A DNA stretch of 64,000 nucleotides from Ziziphus jujuba (GCF_031755915.1 NC_083388.1:3169501-3233500), one strand, 5' to 3'. Shown: positions 12,178 to 24,537, counted from the stretch's first letter. Numbers and translations: made by a program. The notes: generated by a model not told the origin, from the sequence alone.

Positions 12178-14358
12178 ATGAGAGAAATCCTTCACGTTCA
12201 GGGTGGACAGTGTGGAAACCAGATTGGGTCCAAGTTCTGGGAAGTGGTTTGCGATGAGCATGGGATTGACCCAACTGGTCGATACACTGGAAGCTCAGAT
12301 CTGCAACTGGAGAGAGTCAATGTGTATTACAATGAGGCCTCCTGTGGACGATTCGTCCCTCGTGCTGTGCTCATGGACCTCGAGCCTGGTACGATGGACA
12401 GTGTGAGGACTGGTCCTTATGGCCAGATCTTTAGGCCTGATAACTTCGTTTTTGGGCAGTCTGGTGCTGGAAACAACTGGGCTAAGGGCCATTACACTGA
12501 GGGAGCTGAGCTCATTGATTCGGTTCTTGATGTTGTCAGGAAGGAGGCTGAGAACTGTGATTGTCTTCAAGGTAAAATGTTATTGTTCATTGTATTTGTG
12601 ATGTGCTATATTTCTTGGCATTTGTTGTGCATTGATGGTATTAGATACTCTTATATGGATCCTTTACTTGGGTTTTTGTTACTTATTTTGTGCTCTCTTG
12701 CTGTGCAGGTTTTCAAGTGTGCCACTCACTTGGTGGAGGTACTGGTTCTGGAATGGGTACCCTGTTGATCTCGAAGATCAGGGAGGAATATCCTGACAGA
12801 ATGATGCTTACTTTCTCGGTGTTCCCATCGCCAAAGGTTTCAGATACAGTTGTTGAGCCTTACAATGCCACCCTTTCTGTTCACCAGCTTGTTGAGAATG
12901 CAGATGAGTGCATGGTGTTGGATAATGAAGCCTTATACGATATCTGTTTCAGGACCCTTAAATTGACTACTCCCAGCTGTAAGTATTACTTTCTTTCTGT
13001 TTCTATTTCTTAACTGGTCTGATGCTCTATTTTGCGACCTGCTTATTCAAAGTAAACTTTGAATTGCATTAGTTGAGGTGGTTAATTTAAGTTTACAAAA
13101 CATTGTCAGGGTAGTTAAGTGTTAGAAGGATATGCTGTTTTATCACATTCACAGTTATGGATGCTCATGTAGTTGGTTTTCAGTGTTGTCTTTTGTAATC
13201 GGGCTCACATGGTGAAAGTTACTGTGAAAGAATTAGAGAAAAGATGTAGTTTTTTAGTCTTACAGCACTTTCAGGTGTATCATAAGATTATTGCTATGCA
13301 GTATGGTGGCATCACTTTATGCAGCATCATGTTTCTAGTATTCTTGCCTTTTTGACTTATTGTTCTGGAAGCTGCGATTCCTATGCTTGTGGCTTGTGAT
13401 TTCATTGTATATTGTCTTTTCTATGCAAGAATTTGTTGTCACTTAAGGTATTTAGCTTGGAATCAAATTTTTACCTGCGGCCCTAGAACTTGTTGGCTTA
13501 ACCTCTTTGTAGAGCTGTGATATTTTATCTCTTCTGTTGAATGATCTGCATACTAGGATTGGTTGAACTGTTTTTGGTGTCATTGATGGCAGATGCTTGG
13601 TGTTTTATTAGCTAATAAAGGGATGGCAATTATTTTCTTTTGCAAAAGTACTGACATTTTTTTTGTTTGCCTTTGTCACAGTTGGTGATCTGAATCATTT
13701 GATTTCTGCAACCATGAGTGGTGTGACATGCTGCCTTAGGTTCCCTGGTCAGCTTAACTCTGATCTGAGGAAACTTGCAGTGAACCTTATCCCCTTCCCA
13801 CGTCTTCACTTCTTTATGGTTGGGTTTGCTCCTCTTACCTCACGTGGCTCTCAACAGTACCGAGCCCTGACTGTCCCAGAACTCACTCAGCAAATGTGGG
13901 ATGCCAAGAACATGATGTGTGCTGCAGACCCACGTCATGGTCGCTACCTCACAGCCTCAGCCATGTTCAGGGGCAAAATGAGCACCAAAGAAGTGGATGA
14001 GCAGATGATCAATGTGCAGAACAAGAACTCTTCTTACTTTGTTGAGTGGATACCAAACAATGTAAAATCAAGTGTCTGTGACATTCCTCCAAGGGGACTT
14101 TCTATGGCATCTACCTTTATTGGGAACTCAACTTCAATTCAGGAGATGTTCAGGCGTGTGAGTGAGCAGTTCACAGCTATGTTTAGGAGGAAGGCTTTCT
14201 TGCACTGGTACACTGGGGAGGGAATGGATGAAATGGAGTTTACTGAGGCCGAAAGCAACATGAATGATCTTGTTTCTGAGTACCAACAATACCAGGATGC
14301 AACAGCTGATGAGGAGCTTGACTATGAGGATGAGGAGGAAGATGTCCATGACATGTGA
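12178..14358 (+). CDS. TUBB: Beta-tubulin
   Basis: Three coding exons, 12178-12571, 12709-12978 and 13682-14358, give 446 residues, the normal length for plant beta-tubulin. Both introns sit at positions conserved in plant beta-tubulin genes (codon 132, and just after LTTPS). Visible signatures are the N-terminal MREI tetrapeptide used in co-translational autoregulation of tubulin mRNA, the GTP-binding glycine loop GGGTGSG at 140-146, and a very acidic C-terminal tail ending DEEEDVHDM. It pairs with alpha-tubulin to form microtubule heterodimers in the cytosol. The protein is intact with no missing motif. I cannot assign a numbered isotype. The 5' UTR is also split by an intron. Confidence 0.98.
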
Positions 14359-15860
14359 GAGGCTGTGGAGCACTCTATATGGTTTTATGATACATATAAT
14401 CTGTTTCCTACCATGATGTTAAGAAAATCTGCATTTGCTTTCTTTCAGTTGTCAAAAGAATGCGTGCTTTGCCTATTTTTCCTTGGTAGTTTTTCAAGTA
14501 GCTAATATACTAGTAGCTGGGAGATGTGAAAAAAGTATTGTATGCCTGTACTGTTGCTGGCTTTGCCTTTCGTTGTGATTATCAATTTCATTATCATTTT
14601 CCGAGTCTTGGTATATTTGAAATAACTATCCTTGTCGTAATTTCTCTTGCAGTTATTTTCTTCAATTTATTAATTTGTCATTGCCAATCGTGAGGATTAG
14701 TTCTTGGTGTTTTATTTTAAATTTCACTTAAATAGTAAAATGTAAAACTTGTTATCAAATGGAATCTAAGAATTATTTATGAACTTCACTAAATGCTTGG
14801 ATATGTCATTATAAGAGTCCTAGAATCAATTATAAAAAAAATTGGTAATATATAGGTGTTTGGTGAAAGTAAATGAGGCTGATTATTTGAGAAATATTGT
14901 AGTCCCATTTTAGAAAAAGGTCTAAAACACTGGAAAATTTTGCCTCTCTAGCTTCTTTCTGGAATTTCTCCAAAAGCTTAGAAGAAGGTTCAAATCTAAT
15001 ATGACCGCCAAAATCCTACTGACCAAACTCCTTAAGAAACAACAATTCACTCGAACGAAAATTAAATTCACCATTTCTTAATGTATTCCCCAGTTCTTTC
15101 TATTACTGAGCCAGGTAAAAACATCTGGAAAAGTACCACAGAGAAAAAGGAATACCGCCACAGTGCAAATCCATGGGATTTAATCTAGCTTCTTGAGTTG
15201 AAAACCACAAAAAAAAAAAAAAAAAAAAGTCTCTGTAAAAATTGGTGTGTCTCTCAGCTCTACCAGTTGACTTATAAAGAGCTAAGAAGAGGGAGGGTGG
15301 TCCCTTTTCAACGTAACCCCACTTTCTGAAGAGCCCATTTCCACTTACTTCCATCAATTTACAATGGAAAACGCCTGAAAATTTTATTAAACTACATAAT
15401 CCGACCCACAAAACAACATTACGAAGAATTTTAATGGGTATTTTCCTGATAGAGCGTTTATTTTTAATGAGTATCTTAATGCGTATAAAGCATTACGCTC
15501 CATCAAACATATCAAAGAAACCCACAAATGGAACATAATGTGGGTTTTGCAGATTTAGCAGACCCTACTGCAAGGAATGGCTCACTGGTGAAAAAAATGC
15601 ATCCAATATGTCATTGTTATTGATTTTTCTGGCTTAATTTTCTTAAATACCAATTTCATCATTTCCTTTGAACTATGGCAATGATACATATATGTTGCAG
15701 ATGAATATGGATTACACCATTTGAGAACAAGGCCAAAATAAAGGAAGTGTAATTGGTAGTGGTATGACTGTTGAAGAGTTTTAGATCCGCCACGAGCTTG
15801 AGATGTACATATAGAGAGAGAGACTTAGAAGAAGAGATTAAGGATGGAATTTACCATCTT
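14359..15860. other. Beta-tubulin 3' UTR and intergenic
   Basis: The first 250 bases or so should be the tubulin 3' UTR. Beyond that I see no gene. A minus-strand frame at 15103-15411 includes a poly-F run from a poly-A tract and is not credible. The landmark is the poly-A tract at 15210-15228. Confidence 0.55.
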
Positions 15861-16272
15861 CATCAGAGAATGCACAGGCTTTGTCAACACAAAATTCAAA
15901 GGAATACGCAAGAGAGGAATTAGAAAACAGAGTAAAATTGGCCAAAGAAAAGAAGACGGTTTCTGAGATAAATATCAACATAAAAATGGAAGGAGGAACA
16001 AAAGTTGAAAGAAAGGAGACCAAGAAAGAAGCGCCAGGAAAAGAGTCAGCCTCAGGCGTTCTAGACCAGAAAATATATGCAGCAGGTAACCAGCAATAAG
16101 AAGTTTGATTGGGTGCATACTCTCCCATCAAGTAGTACTGGTACCAGTGCTAGTGATGGTCACCTTCCAAATCCTAGCCACGAAAATGCCAAGAGTCTTT
16201 TGTCTTTTATTATTTGTTTGTTGATGCACATGATATTCTTGGCCAAGGCCCATCAGAAGCTGCGGTTGATGA
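15861..16272 (+). other. Unrecognised coding-like stretch
   Basis: The plus-strand frame at 15881-16099 is rich in Lys and Glu (about 72 residues) and overlaps a second frame starting at 16077. Its purine-rich composition resembles an exon, but I recognise no domain and see no clean gene structure. It lies directly upstream of the tubulin 3' relic and may be part of the same damaged locus. Confidence 0.3.
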
Positions 16273-16620
16273 TCATGATATTCAGGATGCCACAGCTTAT
16301 GAGAAGCATGACTATGAGGATAAGAAGGAACATGTCCAAGAGATGTAAGAAAATGTTGAATGCTTTGGAGCACTCTGAATTATTTTAAGACACATAATTA
16401 AAAATCTTTTCATGTTAAGAAATTCTGTATTTTCTGTCTTGCAGTTCCAAAGAAGAGTTGTTAAAAGAATGCCCTGTTTTACCTTGTAGCTTAAGTAATT
16501 AAAAAGACTACTAGTACTGTGGCTGGCTTTGCCTTTCTCTGTGATTATCAACGTCTATTGCAAATCTTGATATATCTCCGCCTAAATTGTCACTTCAATA
16601 AGATACTTAATTAATGTCCA
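16273..16620 (+). pseudogene. Decayed duplicate of the beta-tubulin 3' end
   Basis: This segment matches the last exon and 3' UTR of the intact beta-tubulin gene about 2 kb upstream. The conceptual peptide IQDATAYEKHDYEDKKEH corresponds to [18 protein letters not shown] of the tubulin tail, with acidic residues replaced by basic ones. The match continues through the stop position and into the UTR: GGAGCACTCT, TGTTAAGAAA, and TGGCTGGCTTTGCCTTTC occur in the same order as at 14368, 14417 and 14557. The rest of the tubulin coding region is not recognisable upstream, so this is a truncated relic, by local duplication or retroposition. It cannot encode tubulin. Confidence 0.8.
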
Positions 16621-17780
16621 CGTAAAAATAGTAAAATATTTTTCTATGGAGACTCCAAGTAATATAGAGTTTCATATTCTTTCGCAAATTAAAGTTCTGT
16701 TTACTATTTTTTCTGCCTAATAATTTAAAAAATATTTTAAAGAATAAGAACTCTTAAAACATTATACACAATTGTAATATTGTAACAACTTGTTCTGTGT
16801 TTTGGAAGTCCTCCCTTAATAACCTTTTGACACAAATTTGTAAGTGACAATGTCAGCCTTTGAAAAATAAGATGTACCGTGCTAAAAATTTGTTAATGTC
16901 AAGTAAAATTTGTTTAATGGAATTTATTCAAAAGGGAAGTCTTTCAGAGAAACGTTAATGCTGTTGGAACTTAAAATATTCAAGGGACTGTTTTCAATAG
17001 AGAACATATGGTGGCATTATCAAGAAAAGTGTTGGTCATATCCTGTTGTTTTTGCCCCTGCTTCCAAAATGCTCGGCTATTGAAGCTTTTATCTAAAATT
17101 GTAACTCATTTCTTAACTGAAGAGCAAATATAGTGCCTACTACTACTTTGAATTTACTAATTGGAGACCTTAAAATTCAATGCCATAGTCGGCTAGATAC
17201 TAGCGGATAACATATTTTATAAGGGCTAGTTGATCATTTTTTCTTTATCGCTAAAGTATTTTTAGTATTTTTATGATTAGAATGATAATATATTTGAAGT
17301 AATTCAAGCCTCTTGTATACCTTATTGTAACTTCCCATATTTAGCCTAATGTCAAACTTTGTTTGCACACTACTCTAACAGATATTATATTTGAAAATGT
17401 GGTGATTAATTTTGTTAACTCCATAGTATGGTAATTCTTTTTGAAATTGTTTCTCAGGCAAGTCGAGTCCGCTGTAAAGATGCTCGTAGTTGGATATATT
17501 TTAACTTTGTAGTTTGTCTATTTGCCTTCATTTTTTTTTTCTTTTTTTTTTTTTTTGGGGGTAGTAGTGAGAAAGAAGGTAGGCAACAAAATCAAGCACA
17601 AAATAAGTAATTTCTTAAAAATGTTGCATTTGTTAAGATTCAAAATTATGTGAGAGAGAGATAGAGCTATACAAAATAGAGGATAAAGAGTTTCAAGAGT
17701 TTGTAGGGATGTAAAAAATAAAACAACTTAAAAAATGGTAAATTATATTCTAACAAATTCAGAAAGCAGAATCTGTTTGT
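16621..17780. other. Intergenic, no gene recognised
   Basis: AT-rich, with poly-T near 17529-17556. No coding frame I can support. A GA-rich stretch (17651-17665) lies upstream of the NPF promoter. Confidence 0.55.
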
Positions 17781-17787
17781 CTATGAC

Positions 17788-17798
17788 ATTATAAATAC
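17788..17798 (+). promoter_or_regulatory. Probable TATA box of the NPF4-type gene
   Basis: CATTATAAATACC lies about 100 bp before the inferred start codon (17891), predicting transcription start near 17820 and a 5' leader of about 70 bases. Confidence 0.55.
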
Positions 17799-17890
17799 CC
17801 ATCACTACTACATTATATTCAAGCCATAACAACCTCTGAAGCAAAGTTCATAGCTCCATTTGAGAAGCAATTCTTTCTAGGTCCTCTACA

Positions 17891-20167
17891 ATGGTAAGTC
17901 CAAAAACCCTTGTGACATTGTCTCTCCAGTGGCAACTCTCCTGTTAGCACTCTTATTTTCTCATTTTTGCTTCTCATCTTTTGCATATAGGAATCAAATA
18001 CTGCTGAATTTGGGAGAAGCAATAGAAAAGGAGGATTTCTTGCTTGCATATTTGTTTTTGGTAAGTAACCAAATTTTGTTTCGAATAAGTTTTGGAAATC
18101 AGAATTGCAATGTTAAGTTAGTGGATGATGTTATGCTCAGTAAGTGAAGTGGGTGCTTTTTTTATAAACTTGTAGCGTTGGGGGCATTGGAGAACATGGG
18201 CTTTGTAGCCAACTCCGCGGTCATGGTTCTCTATTTTCATTATGTGTTGCAATTCGACTTATCTGCCTCTGCAAACACCCTTACAAATTTCATGGGTTCA
18301 GTTACCTTGCTCTCACTCTTAGGAGGTTTTATCTCTGATACTTATTTGAACAGACTCTACACTTGTTTGATATTTGGAACAATGGAAGTATTGGTAATAC
18401 AACTGGCTGTGACTTTTCTTTCTTTCTCTCTTTTTGTGTTTGTATATGTATATATATATATATATAAATTATGTATATATATCTGAATAAGGTTTCATTT
18501 TGTTCCGAATTGCAGGCTTTGATGTTGGTTACTATACAAGCATATGACAAGGATTTGCATCCTAAACCTTGTGGTGGCAAGCCAAGCTGTATAAAGGGAG
18601 ATAAAGCAATAATGTTTTACACCTCCATTTGTCTATTAGCACTAGGTGCGGGTGGTGTTAAGGGGGCTCTTCCAACACTTGGGGGTGATCAGTTTGATCC
18701 AAAGGATCAAAAGGAACGAAAACTTCTTGGACGCTACTTTAATTGGTATTTGCTCAGTACAATACTTGGTTCAATGGTAGGAGTTACGGCCATTGTATGG
18801 GTTAGCATGAACAAAGCTTGGTACTGGGGATTTTTCATTGGCACCATCACTGCTCTAATTGGATTCATTGTTTTAGCACTTGGGAAGCCTTTCTATCGCT
18901 TCCAACCCCTTGGAAACAGCCCAATAGTGAGGGTTGCACAGGTTTTGCTCTTTGATTCTTGTTTTTGTCTTTCTTGCCTGTTTACACGTAGAATTACAGC
19001 AGAAAAGAAATGAATTGCTCTGGCTTTTGCAGGTTATAGCGGTTGCAGCACGAAATAGAAAATTGTCATTACCACAAAACTTGAATGAACTTTATGAGAA
19101 CAGTGACAAAATTGTAGATCCATTTGAAGAAAAACTCTTGCATACCAATCAATTTAGGTAATTTATAACTACTACCCCTGGATAGAAAGGTCCAATGGCA
19201 TGACTGCATAAAAGTCCACACTTTGTAAAACATATTTCAAAGTGGTAATAACTCTAGACTTCTCCTAATGCCTATGATATGAATCATCTGTGTACATTAT
19301 ACCAGGTTTCTAGACAAAGCTGCTATTGTACCCAACGGCACAGCTCCAGAGCCTTGGAAGGTTTGCACAGTTACACAAGTTGAAGAAATAAAGATCCTAA
19401 TAAGAATGCTTCCCATCATAGCTAGCACCATTATAATGAATACATGCTTGGCACAGTTGCAAACATTTTCAGTCCATCAAGGGTACTCCATGGATCCTTA
19501 TATTGGATCATGGGAATTTCCAACAGCATCAATTCCTGTAATTCCACTAGTATTCATGTCGATCCTCATACCCATCTACGAGTTTTTCGTTGTCCCATTT
19601 GCAAGGAAGATTACGGGACATCCATCAGGCATATCTCAACTTCAAAGAGTGGGTGTCGGTCTTGTTCTTTCAATTGTATCAATGAGTATTGCAGGTATAG
19701 TTGAAGTCAAGAGAAGGAATAAAGGTATCATGAACCCCATTAGTCTATTTTGGCTTTCCTTCCAATATGGCATTTTTGGACTTGCAGACATGTTTACTGT
19801 TGTTGGGTTATTAGAGTTTTTCTACAAGGAAGCTCCTTCAGGGATGAAATCTTTATCCACTTGTTTCACTTGGTTATCCATGTCTTTTGGGTATTTCTTG
19901 AGCAGCATTTTTGTTGATCTTATAAACTCTGTCACCAAGAGGATTACTCCAAGCAAACAAGGTTGGCTGCAAGGAAGAACCTTGGATCAGTATAATCTGC
20001 ATCTCTTCTATTGGTTCTTAGCTATCCTTGGTGCCATTAACTTTGCAAATTATCTGTTTTGGGCTTCATGGTACAAGTACAAGAAAGATGTTGGAGAAAC
20101 TGGAATTGAACAGAAAGAATTGTCTGGCCTCAGGGAAGCATCCTTCAAGGAAGATGATGAATTTTGA
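17891..20167 (+). CDS. NRT1/PTR family (NPF4-type) membrane transporter
   Basis: Rebuilt as six coding exons: 17891-17893, 17991-18060, 18176-18393, 18516-18941, 19033-19157 and 19306-20167. All junctions are GT-AG and in frame, giving 567 residues, normal for the family. Exon 1 contributes only the ATG, directly followed by GTAAGT. Exon 2 restores the expected N-terminus before TM1 (GRSNRKGG, then LACIFVF). Family signatures: NTLTNFMG, GGFISDTYLNR, ALGAGGVKGALPTLGGDQFD, FNWYLLSTILGS, and twelve hydrophobic helices with a large cytosolic loop in the middle. The proton-coupling ExxER motif of TM1 reads E30-N-M-G-F, lacking the final Glu-Arg, as I recall for other NPF4 members. That clade includes nitrate, abscisic acid and gibberellin transporters; the substrate here cannot be told from sequence. 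Plasma membrane location is expected. Confidence 0.9.
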
Positions 20168-20188
20168 CAATTTGTGAGACACACAATC

Positions 20189-20280
20189 TTGGAGTGATGG
20201 AGCTAGAGATTATGACAATCCAAAATAAAGTTTCTTGGAGTGATGGAGCTAGAGATTATGATAATCCAAAATAAAGTTCT
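20189..20280. repeat. 46-bp tandem duplication in the NPF 3' UTR
   Basis: TTGGAGTGATGGAGCTAGAG and the bases that follow occur twice head to tail, offset by 46 bp, differing at about one position. The duplication begins 22 bp after the stop codon, and each copy includes an AATAAAG that could serve as a polyadenylation signal. Confidence 0.9.
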
Positions 20281-20535
20281 TTCTTCTTTGTATTTCGTTA
20301 TTATACTTTGAGATATAAAATTTTCAAGAAATTAAATAATATAAGGATTTTATTGCTACTGGATTCATGAAGCAGAACTATGATGCTATTATGCAAGGCT
20401 TTCAAAGGCTTTTGTCATGTCTACACAAATGACACCAAAAAAACCAAATAAATAAAGGTCATACTAATATAATGTACATTAAAATTGAGATTAATAAAAA
20501 TAAATAGATTAGACAAAAATGTAAAGAGGAAATAT

Positions 20536-20572
<37 letters not shown>

Positions 20573-22580
20573 AAAACTAGAATTAAAATAAAAGTTGGAA
20601 ATGAACAACTCTTAAAAATCAATTGGACAAAAATGTAAGGAGAAAATATCAAATATAAAATTAAAATTGAAATTCAAAATGAACAACAACTCCCAAAAAT
20701 CAATAGGATTTTTGTTGAGAAACATATATGATAGCGGTGCGCAAACAAATAGTGGGAATGTGAAATTGTGGCATCCACATGATTTTGTGTGAAAAGCAAT
20801 CAACCTCCTATCATGATCACGTGCCATACATCCTTCCAGAACCAACACTGCCTTTCTCTCTAAATTCTTTTCTTTTCTTTTCTCTCCTTTCGTTTCCTTC
20901 TAGACCAGGATAGGGATAAAGAGAACTACATTCCATGTGATCACTCGGACCCAATCAAAAGTGTATATGGTCTCCTAATTTTTCAATTTAGTCCTTATTT
21001 TTCTTCAAAATCAATTTTGTAAATTTGTAATTTATGATTTTTTTTCTTTTTTCATAAAAAAAGTAAATTTTTATTCACAAGCTACTTTAACAGAAACACT
21101 ATTGAAGTGTAGGATGGTTGATTATGAAGAAAAAATGTGAGTATTCATCGCGTAGTTTTTGTCAAGAATACAAAATTCAAAGGTGACAAAATGAGATAAT
21201 GTGATTTGGACCCATTTGGCAGTATTCAGGAAGGTAAGGTGTGGTGGAATCTTTGCATTTTGCATACAGCTACCAGCACATCTTTTTTTTTTGGGGTGGT
21301 GCATTTTTCATCATAATCAAACTGCTTTGTTTACCAACTCCCAATCTGGCCTTTCATTGCAATTTATAGTTTATGTCCCAAGTTTCTTGTATTCAGAACC
21401 TCACACCTCCTTTTCTTCTAAATTAGGTGAAACAAATTATGAAAATAATAATAAGATAAAAATTTGTAACATAAATAATTTTCCCCTTTCATGTATATTT
21501 TATTTAATTATGTTTCATTAGTTATGAGTATAAATCAAAAATATTGATTTCATGAAATATTTTTGTTGGAAAATTGAAGTTTCTTTATTATGGGTAGGAC
21601 CAGAGGCTTTGGAAAATGGCTGATATTAAATTCAGAGTGGTTGAAGCCCCTTACACTTGTACTTCTGCTATTTGACCAGTTTTATTTTATTTTTGAGCAG
21701 AAATCGTACATATAGTTTCACTATGCAGTAGATAAGTTGTACACCATACCACATGCACTAAATCCCATTTTTCTTTTGGCCTTTCTGTCTCTTTTTTTTT
21801 TTTTTTAAATGGATGGATGCTTTTTTTTTTCTTTTTTTTTTTTGGGAACAAAATTGAAATTAAGAGCAAAATTTTACATGAACACCATTTCTATATCTTT
21901 GTAATTAAAAGGATTTTTCCTTTTTTTTTTTTTTGAAATTGTAGGCACAATTACTAATTTTGTCTCTTTGAGCTGTAATGTGTACTTTACTTTTCTTATT
22001 CACACAAAAAAGAGAAAAAAAAAAAGTATTTTACATTTCTTTTCTAAGCTACAAAACTAAATTCAGGTCTTCAGTTTAGTAATTTGTTTTTTCTACCTTC
22101 TACAAATTTGAGGAATAGCGTCCTAGAGTACTGAAAAACACATTGTTTGGAAACACAACACATAATTAACCTATAATACAAGTTGTAAAGTAAAACCTTG
22201 AAAGAAGAATATAAGCAAATCAAGAAAGGATGGGTGAACTAACATCATTATGAAATTTTTGCATGAAGTACAGGAAGGTTGACTTAGTTTGAAATGATTT
22301 AAAAATAAAAACCAATCCATTTTGAATTAACTAGAATCTATAATTCAATATAATTATCACCTACATATAATACACTTATCATTCATGCATGGACTAATAA
22401 TTGAGACAGCCAGTTCCATTATAAACAATGCTAAAAAAAGGTTTTATATATTCTATTCTTTGATTATTGTATTTTTATTATTTTTTAATCTGGTTAAGTT
22501 CAATTGTAAACTTAGGACTGAAATTATTGGACCGACAAGTACAAGATATACAGAACAGCATTTTGGTAATTCCATTGAAA
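20281..22580. other. Intergenic, no gene recognised
   Basis: Contains an (AT)n tract at about 20537-20568. An imperfect repeat is built on GGACAAAAATGTAAGGAGAAAATATCAAATAT: one version is near 20510-20545 and another near 20626-20658, each followed by AAATGAACAAC and AAAAATCAAT. A CACGTG lies near 20818. Several long poly-T and poly-A runs occur between 21780 and 22025. No supported coding frame. Confidence 0.55.
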
Positions 22581-22587
22581 AAAGGAG

Positions 22588-22597
22588 GGCTATATAC
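22588..22597 (+). promoter_or_regulatory. Probable TATA box of the phytocyanin-like gene
   Basis: CTATATACAT lies about 135 bp before the start codon at 22729, giving a plausible leader of about 100 bases. Other AT-rich candidates are nearby, so the choice is tentative. Confidence 0.4.
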
Positions 22598-22728
22598 ATT
22601 TAGTTATACAAGCACCAGTTTCCAGTGTTCTCATAATTTCCCTTTATTCCTTAGATCACTGAAATCTGCGGCGTTTGTGATCCACATCCAAACTAGCTAA
22701 CTAAGTTTCACAAAATCCAAGAAAAAGA

Positions 22729-24537
22729 ATGGAACAGAGAAGGAACAGTTTAGGTCTTCCCACATTCTTTATCATTCTGAACTGTTTTGTTCTTCTTCTT
22801 TGTTTTTCAAGATCTGTACAAGCTTACAAGAACTACACTGTTGGGGATTCTTTAGGCTGGTATGACAACCAAGAGAAGCCTAATATTAATTACCAGAAAT
22901 GGGCTTCTGGCAAAAGCTTCAGCTTGGGAGATTTCCTCAGTAAGCCAAACACTCTATTTATATCTATATATGAGACAACTTTTAGTTATTCTTTCTTTTT
23001 CTTCATTTAAAATATCCCTGTTTCCTTATTGAAAAAAAAAAAAAAAAACAATAAAATCATATTTTCTTGCCAATTTCTCTTTGAATTTCTTGTTGATGAT
23101 CAATGATTCTTTTCCTGTCTAGCTACAGCTTGTGGAATTTGCATGAATTTTTCCATTTGAAAGGAACAGATATACAGAATGTTTCCAACCATTATTTAAA
23201 GAAATTTGATATGAGAAGCTTCTTTTTTCGGATCTTTATCTTTTTTTTGGTATTCCTGAATGCCTATTATCTGAAATGCTTAGCTGATAATCTATATCAA
23301 ATTCCTTGCTTGATCTGTTTTTCCAATATACAATTCTGAACATTCTTGTTCATTTCTACATGTTCTGTTTATATCTATAGTTTTTTCTCCATAGTGTTCT
23401 AGATGTTAATTTCCTGGTTTAGTTTGGGTTTATAATTCTCTATGTTTCTGGAAATATGGAGAAGTATGATGGAGATCTATCAAGAACAGTTGCTTTAGAA
23501 GTTCCAAGCACAGAATTTGATGCTTTTTTTCCCACAATAGCATCAATGTTAGTGAAAAAGCTAAGCTCACAGAAGGAAACAATTAAGAAAAGGACATGCT
23601 CCTATAGTTACCAATGGGTGCATAGATTTTTCCCTGAAACCCAGCTGCACTTCACGTGTAGCCCAAAATAAACTCTGCCCATTGGTTTATGGAACTCTAA
23701 TAAAGTAATCCATTTAGGTCAAGATTTAGCCAATAGTTGGAATGTACTGCCTGTTACTGGGATATTCTTCACTGACAAACTTAAAGAAATTATTTAAAAA
23801 TTATAATTTTTTTCTCATCAAGCTTGCAGAATAAAGCAGAGTTTGCACTAGGTTCAAATATACATGGACACAATTATTTCTGGCAATTGATGAAGCTCTG
23901 TTTTGTTAGTGGTCTGGTCTGCTTGAACATTATTTTATTCACATTATTTATATGTTAGTTTGAAGAACATTGTCATACTCTCATTTTAATTTTTATAATT
24001 AAATGGCAATTTAATGTGATATTATATGTTAATGCAGTTTTTAACACCAATAATAACCATTCAGTCATCCAAACCTACAACTTTACCACATACAAGCTTT
24101 GTGACTATGACAATGCCTTAGACAATGATACCACCCAATGGTCGCAAGACAAGCCATCGAACACCGCCACACATGGAGTGTCCGTGGCTGTTCCATTGCT
24201 AAAAGAAGGGCCCACATACTTCTTTTCCGGCGACTACGACGGTGAACAATGCGAGAATGGACAGCATTTCATGATCAATGTGACTCATGGCCAAGGTTTG
24301 CCTAAGAGCCTCCAAGACCCTTCAAATGAATCACCAGGTCCCACAAGTCCCCAGTCCGGTGATGATGATGAATCAGCACCAGACACAATTGTTCCTTCCA
24401 ATTTCAATCATCCCCAAGAGGAAGAGGCTGATGATGATAAAAAAGATGCATCAGGGGCTTCTCTTCCAATGTTGTCTATGGAATTGAAATTGTGGAGTGC
24501 TATTTTGTCTGTTTTAGGACTTGCTTACATATTTTGA
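22729..24537 (+). CDS. Phytocyanin-like (early nodulin-like) GPI-anchored protein lacking copper ligands
   Basis: Two exons, 22729-22939 and 24038-24537, joined in frame across a 1,098-bp intron (GTAAGC...GCAG) to give 236 residues. The intron position, early in the cupredoxin domain, is the one usual in phytocyanins. Order: signal peptide (1-32, cleaved near QA/YK), cupredoxin domain (about 33-153, opening YTVGDSLGW), a Pro/Ser/acidic linker (about 155-215), and a C-terminal hydrophobic tail (about 219-236) that suggests a GPI anchor. Of the type 1 copper ligands, H78 and the axial Q146 are present. The cysteine is replaced by Ser (about 134) and the second histidine by Q141, and the loop between them is two residues longer. 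The disulphide pair C92/C142 is kept. It should be an extracellular, plasma-membrane-attached protein that does not bind copper in the usual way. Confidence 0.87.

Noticed and set aside
17458..17495. Possible 18S rRNA fragment (GCTCGTAGTTGGAT)
   Set aside because: Only about 14 bases match exactly and the flanks agree poorly; too short to claim.
23456..23671. 71-codon frame in the phytocyanin intron
   Set aside because: No domain recognised, and the flanking exons join in frame without it.
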